64,000 nt of DNA, from the NCBI GenBank assembly GCA_050309435.1, contig JBNRMJ010000005.1, positions 1-64,000 on the forward strand. The letters are read 5' to 3'. This DNA is from CAYXVJ01 sp050309435 (GTDB taxonomy: Bacteria; Bacillota; Clostridia; Saccharofermentanales; Fastidiosipilaceae). Under the pieces are notes generated by a model. That model saw only the letters and a list, made by a program, of their open reading frames with translations, was not told the origin of the DNA and ran no database searches. Position numbers and translations under genes: made by a program. Positions 45,138-53,147 of this stretch are shown here, piece by piece (position 1 is the first letter of the stretch; every line of letters begins with the position of its first letter).

Positions 45138-45431
45138 CTAGCGGGCCTTGGAATCAGTCTTTTGACGCGGTTTTATCTCTACAAACCAGCGGCCGTCTTC
45201 ATACCAAAGCGACAACTGCCTGCCCAGCACACGACAAATATACCGCATGCCAAATGCACCCGCAATTATACTGGCCTCCGGCCGGACCTCCAGGAGCCGA
45301 TCCACCTCAAACTCTTGATCCTGCCACTTAAACGATTTAGGAATCATCTCCCCGTCCTCGCGAAAATAAACCGTCACTTCCACATAGCGTTTACCGGCGT
45401 GTTCATATGTTCTTGGTATCATCGTTTCCAT
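45138..45431 (-). CDS. Small conserved hypothetical protein
   Basis: A 97-residue protein that I do not recognise. It is soluble and basic at the end, with an aromatic segment LSLWYEDGRWFVEI and a central RPEASIIAGAFGMRYICRV. The ATG at 45431 has AGGAGGG 7 bp upstream, which supports translation. It lies upstream of parE in the same direction, 112 bp apart. The longer frame from 45482 lacks a ribosome binding site. On the minus strand it lies downstream of the tRNAs and the palindromic array. Confidence 0.6.
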   Translation of the reverse strand: METMIPRTYEHAGKRYVEVTVYFREDGEMIPKSFKWQDQEFEVDRLLEVRPEASIIAGAFGMRYICRVLGRQLSLWYEDGRWFVEIKPRQKTDSKAR

Positions 45432-45512
45432 CTTCAGCCCTCCAAGCTCCGTAATCTTCGAGATAAGTTTATTATAGAACATTTGTTCGATTATTCAAGA
45501 TCAAACGAACAT

Positions 45513-45844
45513 AAAGTAAAAGAGCCTCGCTGGAATTAAGCTGCAATATCGAGTGAAGAACAGAAATAAACTGTTAAGTCGCTTTCTGTTCTTCCAAAGA
45601 AAAAAGATCACCATCTCATAATGGTGATATGGAATGAAGAACAGATATTACTGGGTTAAAACACTTATCTGTTCTTCCAAAGTAAAAGAGCCTCACTGGA
45701 ATTAAGCTGCAATATCGAGTGAAGAACAGAAATAAATTGTTAAGTCGCTTTCTGTTCTTCCAAAGTAAAAAGATCACCATCTCATAATGGTGATATGGAA
45801 TGAAGAACAGATATTACTGGGTTAAAACCCTTATCTGTTCTTCC
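45513..45844. repeat. Tandem array of palindromic elements next to tRNA genes
   Basis: A 166-bp unit is duplicated head to tail (45513-45678 and 45679-45844). Each unit holds two palindromes of 40-42 bp whose arms are GAAGAACAGA and TCTGTTCTTC. They sit at 45555-45594, 45636-45677, 45721-45760 and 45802-45843. The next two bases of the arms differ between the two palindrome types (AA/TT or TA/TA) yet stay paired, so both types have 12-bp arms. Between palindromes lies the linker CCAAAGTAAAA, and one linker carries a hairpin like the tRNA terminator. No frame runs through. Confidence 0.9.
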
Positions 45845-45849
45845 AAAGT

Positions 45850-45883
45850 AAAAAGATCACCATCTCATAATGGTGATCTTTTT
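45850..45883 (-). terminator. Terminator of the tRNA-Gly/tRNA-Arg unit
   Basis: A perfect 14-bp stem (AAAAAGATCACCAT with ATGGTGATCTTTTT) closes a 6-nt loop five bases after the tRNA-Arg end. The minus-strand reading ends in CTTTTTACTTT. Partial copies of this stem recur inside the neighbouring array at 45603-45628 and about 45771-45794. Confidence 0.88.
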
Positions 45884-45887
45884 ACGA

Positions 45888-45964
45888 TGGTGAGCCTAGC
45901 AGGATTCGAACCTGCGACCCACAGCTTAGAAGGCTGTTGCTCTATCCAGCTGAGCTATAGACCC
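45888..45964 (-). tRNA. tRNA-Arg (anticodon TCT)
   Basis: The 77-nt gene has an acceptor stem (GGGTCTA with TAGGCTC), D-loop AGCTCAGCTGGATAGAG, anticodon loop CTTCTAA (anticodon TCT), T-arm GCAGGTTCGAATCCTGC and an encoded CCA. It decodes AGA and is the second gene of the two-tRNA unit. Confidence 0.95.
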
Positions 45965-46014
45965 TTAAAAGATATAGTGGCATTCAGCTAGTAAATGCCA
46001 CTGAATCTTAAATA

Positions 46015-46088
46015 TGGAGCAGGTGAAGGGAATCGAACCCTCACGGTCAGCTTGGAAGGCTGAAGTTCTACCACTAAACTACACCTGC
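46015..46088 (-). tRNA. tRNA-Gly (anticodon TCC)
   Basis: The 74-nt gene has an acceptor stem (GCAGGTG with CACCTGC), the D-arm TAGTTTAGTGGTAGAAC typical of tRNA-Gly, anticodon loop CTTCCAA (anticodon TCC), T-arm GAGGGTTCGATTCCCTT and an encoded CCA. It lies 50 bp upstream of tRNA-Arg in the same direction. Confidence 0.95.
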
Positions 46089-46112
46089 GAATGTCTTTCA
46101 ACACTGACAAAT

Positions 46113-46118
46113 ATTATA
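46113..46118 (-). promoter_or_regulatory. -10 box of the tRNA-Gly promoter
   Basis: TATAAT on the minus strand lies 24 bp before the tRNA-Gly start. The -35 region is less clear, with GCTTGC at 17 bp or TTGCTT at 15 bp. Confidence 0.5.
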
Positions 46119-46246
46119 CCAAAACAAGTTTAAAAGCAAGCCTGAAATAAATACAAAGGGCAAAATCAGCTAAATCGGTCACTCTGGCATAATTTGCTAA
46201 ATATGAATCGTTGCGGCTCGGTAAATCAGCCGAATAACTGCCGGCC

Positions 46247-46280
46247 TCAGGCTGTCGACAGAAGCGATGAGACAGCCTGA
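46247..46280. other. Hairpin downstream of the aldo/keto reductase
   Basis: A perfect 10-bp inverted repeat (TCAGGCTGTC with GACAGCCTGA) surrounds a 14-nt loop, 39 bp after the aldo/keto reductase stop. No T-run follows on either strand, so it may be a processing or stability element rather than a terminator. Confidence 0.45.
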
Positions 46281-46318
46281 AGCCTGGCAATTCTATTTAT
46301 GTATCTTTAATCGTTGAC

Positions 46319-47320
46319 TTATCCGGCCAAAATGGCATCGATTCTCGCAAGCTCTTCTGCCGTGAAATCCAAATTTTTAAGCATACCGCAGTTCTCCGTG
46401 ATCTGAGCCAGCCTGCTGGCACCGATCAGCACACTCGTGACAGGCTCGGCATCATCGCGCTCGCGAAGGATCCAGGCCAGGGCCAATTGAGCCAGGCTCT
46501 GACCGCGTTCCTGCGCAATCTCGTTTAGCTTACGGGCTTTGACTATCGCTTCTTCCGTGATGTTTCTTTCGCTAAGACTCGTGCTACGACCGGCTGCGCG
46601 CGAATCCTCCGGTACGCCATCCAGATAACGACCGGCCAGCAAGCCTTGAGCCAGAGGCGAATAAGCGATGCTGCCCATGCCGCATTCGCCGGCCGCCACG
46701 ATAGCGGGATCGGCTGCCTGGTCCAGCATGGAGTAACGAGGTTGCAGAATCAAGAGCTTCACACCCATGCTTTCGATCAATTGCGATGCTTCTCTAAGTG
46801 TCTCGGCGTTATAGTTACTGACACCGACGTAAAGCGCTTTACCGCTCTTTACGATGCCGGCCAGGGCGTCCATCGTTTCTTCCAGCGGAGTATTCGGATC
46901 TTGTCTGTGGTGATAGAAGATATCGACATAATCGAGCCCCATGCGTTTCAGGCTCTGATCCAAACTGGATACCAGGTATTTCTTACTGCCACCGTCGCCG
47001 TAGGGACCCGCCCACATGTAATAGCCGGCTTTCGTTGAAATAACCAGTTCGTCGCGATACGGACGAAGTTCATTGGCCAAAACTTTTCCGAAGGTCTCCT
47101 CGGCACTTCCCGGACGAGGTCCGTAGTTGTTCGCCAGATCGAAATGCGTGATACCAAGGTCAAAAGCACCCAGGATCATTTCTTTACTGTTGCTAAAAGA
47201 TGCTTCGTCACCGAAATTCTGCCATAAACCCAGGCTCAAGGCCGGTAATTTCAAGCCGCTCTTCCCTGTTCGATTGTACTTCATATGATCGTAGCGATCT
47301 TCTTTGGCACGATAGGTCAT
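46319..47320 (-). CDS. Aldo/keto reductase of the YghZ (glyceraldehyde-3-phosphate reductase) family
   Basis: The 333-residue NADPH-dependent enzyme matches YghZ along its length. It has LSLGLWQNFG, the catalytic aspartate and tyrosine of FDLANNYGPRPGSAEE, a lysine in STKAGYYMWAGP and a histidine in DIFYHHRQDPN, the usual tetrad. YghZ-type proteins reduce L-glyceraldehyde 3-phosphate and other aldehydes and are linked to methylglyoxal detoxification. GGGAGGAAAC precedes the ATG. It is divergent from yhcH. Confidence 0.92.
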   Translation of the reverse strand: MTYRAKEDRYDHMKYNRTGKSGLKLPALSLGLWQNFGDEASFSNSKEMILGAFDLGITHFDLANNYGPRPGSAEETFGKVLANELRPYRDELVISTKAGYYMWAGPYGDGGSKKYLVSSLDQSLKRMGLDYVDIFYHHRQDPNTPLEETMDALAGIVKSGKALYVGVSNYNAETLREASQLIESMGVKLLILQPRYSMLDQAADPAIVAAGECGMGSIAYSPLAQGLLAGRYLDGVPEDSRAAGRSTSLSERNITEEAIVKARKLNEIAQERGQSLAQLALAWILRERDDAEPVTSVLIGASRLAQITENCGMLKNLDFTAEELARIDAILAG

Positions 47321-47385
47321 AATAAGTTTCCTCCCGCTTTATCAGCAAATTGCATGCCCGGCTTACCGGGAATCAAGTAACTTAA

Positions 47386-47454
47386 TTATCTCAGATAATT
47401 GGTCTCGATGTGAGATAAAATCGCTTTATTAAGCGCCTTTGAATCGCGTATAAT
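47386..47454 (+). promoter_or_regulatory. yhcH promoter region with inverted repeat
   Basis: A -10 box TATAAT at 47449-47454 lies 37 bp before yhcH, with only a weak TTTATT as -35. Upstream an 8-bp inverted repeat, TTATCTCA (47386-47393) and TGAGATAA (47411-47418), could be an operator shared with the divergent aldo/keto reductase gene. Confidence 0.45.
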
Positions 47455-47490
47455 ATTTCTATTCAAAATAAGTCCATAAAGGGGTTTCAC

Positions 47491-47964
47491 ATGATCATCG
47501 ACCATATTAAGAATGCCGATACCTACACGGCTCTTCATCCGGAATTTCGGCGGGCTTTTGATTTTCTGCGCACAAGCGACCTCGATTCTTTAACCGAAGG
47601 TCGATTTGATTTCGGAGCGAAAGGCAATTATGTCATCGTCGAAAATTATACGAGCAAACATTGGGAAGATTGCCGCTGGGAAAGCCACATCAAATATCTG
47701 GACATCCAATATATCGTTAAAGGTCGGGAGCAGATCGCCTGGCGTGGTACAGAAGGTCTCGAAATCACGGAAAATCGTTTTTCTGAAAGCGATATCGCTT
47801 TCTATACATCAGACGAAGCGCTCGTAACCACGACAATTATGAATGAGGGAAACTTCGCCGTTTTCTATCCCGGTGACGTGCACAGACCCGGAGCTTGTAT
47901 TGACACGCCGCAAGCCGTTAAGAAAATCATCTTCAAGCTCAGAATCGATCACACTGGCCTTTGA
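47491..47964 (+). CDS. YhcH/YjgK/YiaL-family protein
   Basis: The 157-residue protein has the family hallmarks WESHIKYLDIQYIVKGRE, FAVFYPGDVHRPG with likely metal-binding histidines, and VKKIIFKLRI at the end. Members sit in sialic acid and other sugar operons. The E. coli YhcH is in the nan operon, and a role as sugar isomerase or anomerase has been suggested. The nan genes 1-6 kb away support a role in sialic acid use. An AAAGGGG site precedes the ATG. Confidence 0.88.
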   Translation: MIIDHIKNADTYTALHPEFRRAFDFLRTSDLDSLTEGRFDFGAKGNYVIVENYTSKHWEDCRWESHIKYLDIQYIVKGREQIAWRGTEGLEITENRFSESDIAFYTSDEALVTTTIMNEGNFAVFYPGDVHRPGACIDTPQAVKKIIFKLRIDHTGL

Positions 47965-47989
47965 CAGCATAGACTTTTACGGAATCAAG

Positions 47990-48025
47990 CAGCCCGCGAA
48001 CTCTTTGGAATTCACGGGCTGTTCA
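47990..48025 (+). terminator. Terminator of yhcH
   Basis: CAGCCCG(C)GAA pairs with TTC(A)CGGGCTG around a 10-nt loop, followed by TTCATTTTAA. It lies between convergent genes. Confidence 0.7.
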
Positions 48026-48048
48026 TTTTAATCCTTATTAAGCATTCG

Positions 48049-48876
48049 TTATTTAGGTCTGCCGTCGTGCATGACCTCGGCTGCAGCATCGGCCCTGGCG
48101 GCTTCCTTTGCCACTCTTTTATGATAAACGGCTATCAGAAAACCACTCAACCAGCCTACGCTTAAAGTAACGAAAGTCACAAGTACGGCACTGCTGGCCG
48201 GCCAGCCGAAACGGGCATGAATGTCTCTTAGCAGAATAATCGGGTTACGTGCAGGACCCATAAAGAACATATTGATATAAGCACCGGTCGCAAACTTCAC
48301 CGTGATATTGATTATCAGGGCTAAAGCGGCAAAACAGAGAAAAAGCCTCCGGACCGGAGCAAACGAGCCGAAGTCGTGACTTCTGTTTTTTAAGATATGG
48401 ACTCCTATGAAAATCAAAACCAGATGCCAAATAAATGAATGCAAGGTCAAAGTCCAGTATTCATGGATCATGCCGCTGGGTTCGATATAAGAAGCTAGAC
48501 CTCCGAAAATGCCAAATGCCAGACAGTAATATAAGATCAGCTCCCTGCGCTCCGCTTTCTTGACGAAGGGTAAGGCCAGGAGTAAATACATCGGCGTGCT
48601 GCAGATTTGAAAAGGAAAAATCCACCAGGAATACTCGCCGGGCGTCACGACTAGATAATAGAAAAGCTGTTTATAGACTTCGATGATAAAAAGAAAAACA
48701 CCACAGAAAAAAAGAATCCGATCGCTCGTTTTATCCGAGCAGCGCTTTAGTCTTTCGCTGATCCGGTGAATCAATAACAATCCGAGTATGAAAAAACCGA
48801 GATGAAAGGCATCATAAGGCTTGACCGGAAACATTTTCCAATCACTCATCTGAACCAATCTTGTTATTGCATCCAT
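48049..48876 (-). CDS. YwaF/TMEM164-like multi-pass membrane protein
   Basis: The 275-residue protein has about seven hydrophobic helices and resembles the YwaF family of uncharacterised membrane proteins. The histidine-containing segment HSFIWHLVLIFIG and FPFQICSTPMYLLLALPF are family-like. I chose the ATG at 48876 with GGGAAAGGG upstream. Upstream in-frame codons to 48921 look unlikely. It is divergent from nanE. Function is not known. Confidence 0.65.
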   Translation of the reverse strand: MDAITRLVQMSDWKMFPVKPYDAFHLGFFILGLLLIHRISERLKRCSDKTSDRILFFCGVFLFIIEVYKQLFYYLVVTPGEYSWWIFPFQICSTPMYLLLALPFVKKAERRELILYYCLAFGIFGGLASYIEPSGMIHEYWTLTLHSFIWHLVLIFIGVHILKNRSHDFGSFAPVRRLFLCFAALALIINITVKFATGAYINMFFMGPARNPIILLRDIHARFGWPASSAVLVTFVTLSVGWLSGFLIAVYHKRVAKEAARADAAAEVMHDGRPK

Positions 48877-48989
48877 GACCCTTTCCCGCCTTAAACAAAA
48901 ATATATTACATAGTATACCAATCTATCGGGTCAAGGGAGTTAAAAATATATTAAGTTTACTTGACCGTCATTGATGATGAACGGCTTAA

Positions 48990-49018
48990 TTGAAAAGATG
49001 ATGGCAAAAGGTTATATT
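48990..49018 (+). promoter_or_regulatory. Promoter of nanE-nanK
   Basis: A -35 box TTGAAA (48990-48995) and a -10 box TATATT (49013-49018) have a 17-bp spacer, 46 bp before the nanE ATG. Confidence 0.6.
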
Positions 49019-49064
49019 CTAAATGTTATTAATCGCAAAAGAAGAATCTAATACGGAGCACAAC

Positions 49065-49766
49065 ATGAACGAAAAAATAGAACAGTTAAGAGGGAAATTA
49101 ATCGTCTCCTGCCAGGCACTCGAACATGAACCGCTGCACTCCTCCTTTATCATGGGTAGAATGGCAAAAGCCGCACTTGAAGGCGGAGCTTCCGGCATAC
49201 GCGCCAACTCGGTGGTTGATATTACGGAAATCAAGCAAGTTGTTGATCTTCCCCTCATCGGAATCATCAAACGCGACTATGACGACAGTGATGTCTTCAT
49301 TACCGCTACAATGAGCGAGATCGATGATCTGGTCAAGACCGCTTGCGAAATCATCGCCCTGGATGCAACGAACCGTCTGCGCCCCGGCAAGATCACGCTG
49401 GATGACTTTTACAAAGAGATCCGCTCGAAATACCCCGATCAGCTTCTGATGGCAGACTGTTCGACCGTGGAAGAAGCGCTTCATGCCGATCAACTCGGTT
49501 TTGATTTCGTCGGCACCACACTCTTCGGCTATACAGATTACAGCAAGGTCGAGAGCGAAGAACACTATCTGGATATGATTCGCACCATCGTTTCGAACGT
49601 AAAAGCCAAAGTCATCGCCGAAGGAAACATCTCCTCTCCGGCCATGGCACGCAAGGTCCTGGATCTGGGTTGCTTTGCCGTGGTGGTGGGCAGCGCGATA
49701 ACAAGACCGCAGTTAATCACGAAGAAGTATGCCGATGCCATCCTGGGTCAAGAAAGCGGGAAATAA
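49065..49766 (+). CDS. nanE: N-acetylmannosamine-6-phosphate 2-epimerase
   Basis: NanE converts N-acetylmannosamine 6-phosphate to N-acetylglucosamine 6-phosphate in sialic acid catabolism. The 233-residue TIM-barrel protein has GIRANSVVDI, the lysine of IIKRDY, MADCSTVEEAL and VIAEGNI, all family blocks. The ATG at 49065 has CGGAG upstream. A longer frame from 49023 would add 14 residues. It is 3 bp from nanK. Confidence 0.93.
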   Translation: MNEKIEQLRGKLIVSCQALEHEPLHSSFIMGRMAKAALEGGASGIRANSVVDITEIKQVVDLPLIGIIKRDYDDSDVFITATMSEIDDLVKTACEIIALDATNRLRPGKITLDDFYKEIRSKYPDQLLMADCSTVEEALHADQLGFDFVGTTLFGYTDYSKVESEEHYLDMIRTIVSNVKAKVIAEGNISSPAMARKVLDLGCFAVVVGSAITRPQLITKKYADAILGQESGK

Positions 49767-49769
49767 GTC

Positions 49770-50687
49770 ATGGACACGTTAATCGACAAAAAAGATATAT
49801 TACCGCAGGCCTATGTTGCAGTCGATATCGGCGGCACCATGATCAAGCATGGCATCATCACACCCGAAGGAAAGATCGCCGTTAGCGGGGAAAGCGCGAC
49901 CGAAGCCCAAAAAGGCGCGTCTGCCGTCCTTAAGAACGTCGAAACAATCATCTCGTCTTATCAGACGAAATACAAACTTCTGGGCATCTGCATTTCTACC
50001 GCCGGCGTCGTCGACCCGGATCAAGGTGTCATTATTCATGCCAACGAAAACCTTCCCGCTTATAAAGGGACAAGAGTCAAAGAGCATTTCGAGAAGATCT
50101 TTTCAATCCCGACCGAAGTGGAAAACGATGCTCGCGCAGCAGGTATGTCCGAGGCCATGGTCGGCGCGGCCAGGGACAGTCGCGTCGCCGTTTGTCTGAC
50201 CATCGGTACCGGTGTCGGCGGCTCGGTCGTCATCGATAAGAAAGTCTTTCACGGCGGAGGGAACTTTGCCGGGGAGGTCGGTTATATGGGGCTGTCTGAT
50301 TCCATTTTCGAAAAGTCGGGTTCCACGACGTCGCTGGTCGAGGAAGTAGCGGCTGCAAAGAACATGGACCCTTCGGCTTTAAACGGAGTCGAGATTTTCA
50401 AGATAGCCCGTGAAGGAGACGAAGATGCCGCACATGCGATCGAAGCATTATGCGAGCGGATCGCTTATGGCATAGCGAATATTTGTTATGTTATCAATCC
50501 CGATATCGTCGTTCTGGGCGGAGGCATCGTTCACCAGTGGGACTACCTCTACCCTCTTCTGGATAAGAGCCTCGAACGTTACCTGGTACCCGGCATCTAC
50601 CAAATGACTCGCCTGGCAGCAGCCGAAAACGGCAACATGGCCGGTATGCTCGGTGCCTACTATCATTTCAGAGCCAAACACGTCTGA
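49770..50687 (+). CDS. nanK: ROK-family sugar kinase, probably N-acetylmannosamine kinase
   Basis: The 305-residue protein has the ROK ATP-binding motif VDIGGTMIKHGII near residue 16, the catalytic aspartate in ENDARAAGMSE and the GTGVGGSVVI motif. The ROK zinc-binding cysteine cluster is not evident. Position after nanE suggests it phosphorylates N-acetylmannosamine, but glucose or other hexosamine kinases share these motifs. It is followed by a strong terminator. Confidence 0.85.
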   Translation: MDTLIDKKDILPQAYVAVDIGGTMIKHGIITPEGKIAVSGESATEAQKGASAVLKNVETIISSYQTKYKLLGICISTAGVVDPDQGVIIHANENLPAYKGTRVKEHFEKIFSIPTEVENDARAAGMSEAMVGAARDSRVAVCLTIGTGVGGSVVIDKKVFHGGGNFAGEVGYMGLSDSIFEKSGSTTSLVEEVAAAKNMDPSALNGVEIFKIAREGDEDAAHAIEALCERIAYGIANICYVINPDIVVLGGGIVHQWDYLYPLLDKSLERYLVPGIYQMTRLAAAENGNMAGMLGAYYHFRAKHV

Positions 50688-50719
50688 TTAAACACAATAG
50701 CAAATATTACGAGAAAGAA

Positions 50720-50752
50720 AATGCCGCTTGCAGTGAAACCGCAGGCGGCATT
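50720..50752. terminator. Bidirectional terminator between nanK and add
   Basis: A 12-bp stem (AATGCCGCTTGC with GCAGGCGGCATT, one G-T pair) closes a 9-nt loop. It is preceded by AAAGAA and followed by ACTT, so it can act in both directions between the convergent genes. Confidence 0.8.
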
Positions 50753-50783
50753 ACTTCGTTATCTCAATAAATCCGGGAAAAAC

Positions 50784-51797
50784 TTATGACCAATTGGCGA
50801 CGAACTCGTCGACCTCGGCCAGATAGGCTTTCTTCTCCTCATCGCTGATCCAAGCGATCTCGAATGTATTTTTCACCAGACGAACGATATCGTCTTGGGT
50901 CAGATCGGCTGCTTCGGCCACGGCGATCAAATCATCGGCGACATAACTGCGGAAATAAGCCGGATCATCGGAATTGATGGTAACCTTGACACCTTTATGT
51001 AAAAGTTCCTTGATCTCCTTTTCCTTCATGTCTCCCGTGACGAACTTGTTCGAAACAGGACAGCAGGTAAATCCGATCTGATGCTCTTTGGCATATTGAA
51101 CCAGTTCTTCGTCTTCAACGATATTCGTGCCGTGATCGATGCGATCAACCTTGATCTCTGTCAGGACCCGGCGGATATTGCCGATGGATCCGATCTGATC
51201 GATGTCACAGTGCATGGTTATCTTGAAACCATCGGCCTTGGCACGGGCAAACACACGGGCGAACTTGGAAGGCGGATTGTCTCTTTCGTCCGAATCCAGT
51301 CCGATCCCAATCAGCTTGTCACGATATGGCAGAGCCATTTCATAATGCTCGATTGCCGATTCCTCGCTCAAATCACGCAGGAAACACATAATTAATCGGG
51401 CCTTGATACCGTACTTATCTTTCGCATCTGATATCGCCTGATAGTAACCTTCGATCACATCGGAAAAGGCAATTCCGCGACTCGTATGTGCCTGAGGATC
51501 AAAGAACAACTCGACATACCTAAGATTCTGCTTCTTCGCCCGTTTGAGGTAAGCATCGGCCAGTCGGTAGAAATCATCTCTTGTCTGTAAGACATTCATA
51601 GCCGGATAATAAACAGCCAGAAACGAGGTGAGATCATCGAACTGATAGCTTGCCTGAACATCCTCGATCGTATCCTGACCGATATCAATCTCATTTTTTC
51701 GAGCGAGTTCGAGTTTGAGATCGGGCTCCAGACTGCCTTCGAGATGAAGATGAAGCTCGGCTTTCGGAATCTGATAGATGAAATCCTTGTCAACCAT
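50784..51797 (-). CDS. add: Adenosine deaminase
   Basis: Adenosine deaminase converts adenosine and deoxyadenosine to inosine and deoxyinosine. The 337-residue protein has the zinc histidines H16 and H18 in KAELHLHLEGSL, a third histidine in KITMHCDIDQ, IDHGTNIVED and the paired aspartates of INSDDPAYF. A strong AAAGGAG site precedes the ATG by 8 bp. A purine riboswitch aptamer lies upstream and can mask this site, which suggests control by purine level. Confidence 0.93.
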   Translation of the reverse strand: MVDKDFIYQIPKAELHLHLEGSLEPDLKLELARKNEIDIGQDTIEDVQASYQFDDLTSFLAVYYPAMNVLQTRDDFYRLADAYLKRAKKQNLRYVELFFDPQAHTSRGIAFSDVIEGYYQAISDAKDKYGIKARLIMCFLRDLSEESAIEHYEMALPYRDKLIGIGLDSDERDNPPSKFARVFARAKADGFKITMHCDIDQIGSIGNIRRVLTEIKVDRIDHGTNIVEDEELVQYAKEHQIGFTCCPVSNKFVTGDMKEKEIKELLHKGVKVTINSDDPAYFRSYVADDLIAVAEAADLTQDDIVRLVKNTFEIAWISDEEKKAYLAEVDEFVANWS

Positions 51798-51851
51798 AGA
51801 AAAAACTCCTTTAACTTGGAATTGCCAAATTCAGGAGGAAACAAAAGTTTC
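51798..51851 (-). promoter_or_regulatory. Expression platform of the add riboswitch
   Basis: Between aptamer and add there are two alternative pairings: a hairpin GGAAAC/GTTTCC next to the aptamer, and an anti-Shine-Dalgarno CTCCT that can pair with AGGAG of add, reinforced by the internal hairpin GAATT/AATTC. The two share bases, so switching of translation start is plausible. Confidence 0.45.
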
Positions 51852-51925
51852 CGCCAACATTGTTGATGCCTTTACGGTGCATCAGTAGATACTAGCCGAC
51901 CATATCTCGGCTATTAAATTCGGCG
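51852..51925 (-). promoter_or_regulatory. Purine riboswitch aptamer (guanine-type variant) upstream of add
   Basis: The three-helix purine aptamer is complete: P1 (CGCCGA with TTGGCG), P2 (AGCCGA with TCGGCT) with loop GATATGG, and P3 (TGATGC with GCATCA) with loop ACCGTAAAG. The GG of loop 2 can pair with CC of loop 3 as in known members. Using Bacillus xpt numbering, junction bases U22, U47, C50, U51, A52, A73 and C74 are kept. C74 predicts guanine or hypoxanthine. Changes are A21 to U with U75 to A, a paired swap, and U48 to A. Confidence 0.85.
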
Positions 51926-51983
51926 TCTGATAGAACGTATTCAGTGTAGCACTACATAAGTGTAAAAGGCTAGTATACAGCCC

Positions 51984-53057
51984 TTAATGTCTCGATTTTT
52001 TACTTAACCACAGCATCAGCCGCTCGGCTGCCAGAGAATCGTTATGGTCGATACTTCGAATCAAGTCGCATAGTACTTTCTTCAATTCCGGATCCTCAAA
52101 ACGGAGGTAAGCCGATTGATCTCCGAAGGCAGGCAGTAAAGCATATATTTTACGAGCCAGCTCCGATATCTCCTCATATAACTTCGCGATCTGCAGGAGT
52201 TCGGAATCTTCATTCCCCTGATAACGAATGAATGTAGCCAGTGCTTCTTTCGCCTCGGCTTGCATCAGCACGAGCTGCTTCAGAAAGTCCAGATATGTCC
52301 TTTGCTCGTTTATCGAAGAGTTACTTAAATTCAAATGCTTAACAAAGTTAATCCAGGCATCGTAAGCTGCCGGACCCGCGAAATAGCCATCCAGTAAGGT
52401 TGATCGTGCAATTTTCGAACCCTGTTTCAGAATCGTCTCAAACTCATCCGTATGGCTCTTCTTTTCGCCCACGATCACGATCTTCCAGATATTTTCATAC
52501 CAGTCGCGACTGACAAATCTACCCTCGGTATCACAGTCTTCGGCGGCGTGGCTTTGAAAATGACTCCAGCCGTATAGAATTTGACCGTCTTCGTTATATC
52601 CTGTGACCAGCGAACATTCAGGCGGTCCGATGATGCCGAAGGCAAGAACACCTTTTCCTTCGTTGATACTGCGAAGCACTTTATCCCACATCAAAGATTT
52701 ATTATCGGTGACTGAACTTTTCTCGATTATTTCGAAATCATATGCGACATAATTAAAAGCTCTGCGGATCGTTTCGTCGTGATCCGCCACCTGCATCAGA
52801 TCCAGGCTGCTCGTACAAAAATCGGGAGACCACAAGAGACCGAAAGCCATCCCGGACGAAGCGAGAATTCGCTTGTACATCGATCGAGCGGCTTCATCGC
52901 TGCCCGTATCACCGGATTTCGCTAAACCGGGATCTTCGTCTAAGCCCTCCAGCACGGAAGTTAGAGCCGACGGGAAAGAAAAACGTTCGACTAAAGCCGC
53001 CTTGTCTGAAGTAAGACTTCTTTGACCGATGGGTCTTAACTCGATCTTTCGCTCCAT
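51984..53057 (-). CDS. Uncharacterised protein, possibly BtrH_N/papain-like family
   Basis: A 357-residue soluble protein. Around residues 130-160 it has GVLAFGIIGPPECSLVTGYN followed by a WSHFQ segment, a pattern seen in butirosin-biosynthesis BtrH-like and C39-like peptidase folds. The C-terminal half is helical. I cannot assign a function. GCGGAGG precedes the ATG. It is followed 127 bp later by the add riboswitch and may share no operon with it. Confidence 0.5.
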   Translation of the reverse strand: MERKIELRPIGQRSLTSDKAALVERFSFPSALTSVLEGLDEDPGLAKSGDTGSDEAARSMYKRILASSGMAFGLLWSPDFCTSSLDLMQVADHDETIRRAFNYVAYDFEIIEKSSVTDNKSLMWDKVLRSINEGKGVLAFGIIGPPECSLVTGYNEDGQILYGWSHFQSHAAEDCDTEGRFVSRDWYENIWKIVIVGEKKSHTDEFETILKQGSKIARSTLLDGYFAGPAAYDAWINFVKHLNLSNSSINEQRTYLDFLKQLVLMQAEAKEALATFIRYQGNEDSELLQIAKLYEEISELARKIYALLPAFGDQSAYLRFEDPELKKVLCDLIRSIDHNDSLAAERLMLWLSKKSRH

Positions 53058-53147
53058 ATTGATACCTCCGCAGCGTAGCGCTATGCTTTATTTACTATGA
53101 ACATGATAACTCAGAAAGAAATCATCCGACACATCAAACAACAAATA

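Noticed and set aside
45513..45844. Possible CRISPR array or integron attC array near the tRNAs
   Set aside because: The segments between palindromes are themselves repeated, not unique, and there is no cas gene or integrase.
46247..46280. Terminator of the aldo/keto reductase gene
   Set aside because: The stem is perfect but no T-run follows on either strand, so I listed it only as a hairpin.
51852..51925. Adenine-specific riboswitch for add
   Set aside because: The aligned base at position 74 is C, whereas adenine-binding members have U, so guanine-type specificity is the better prediction.
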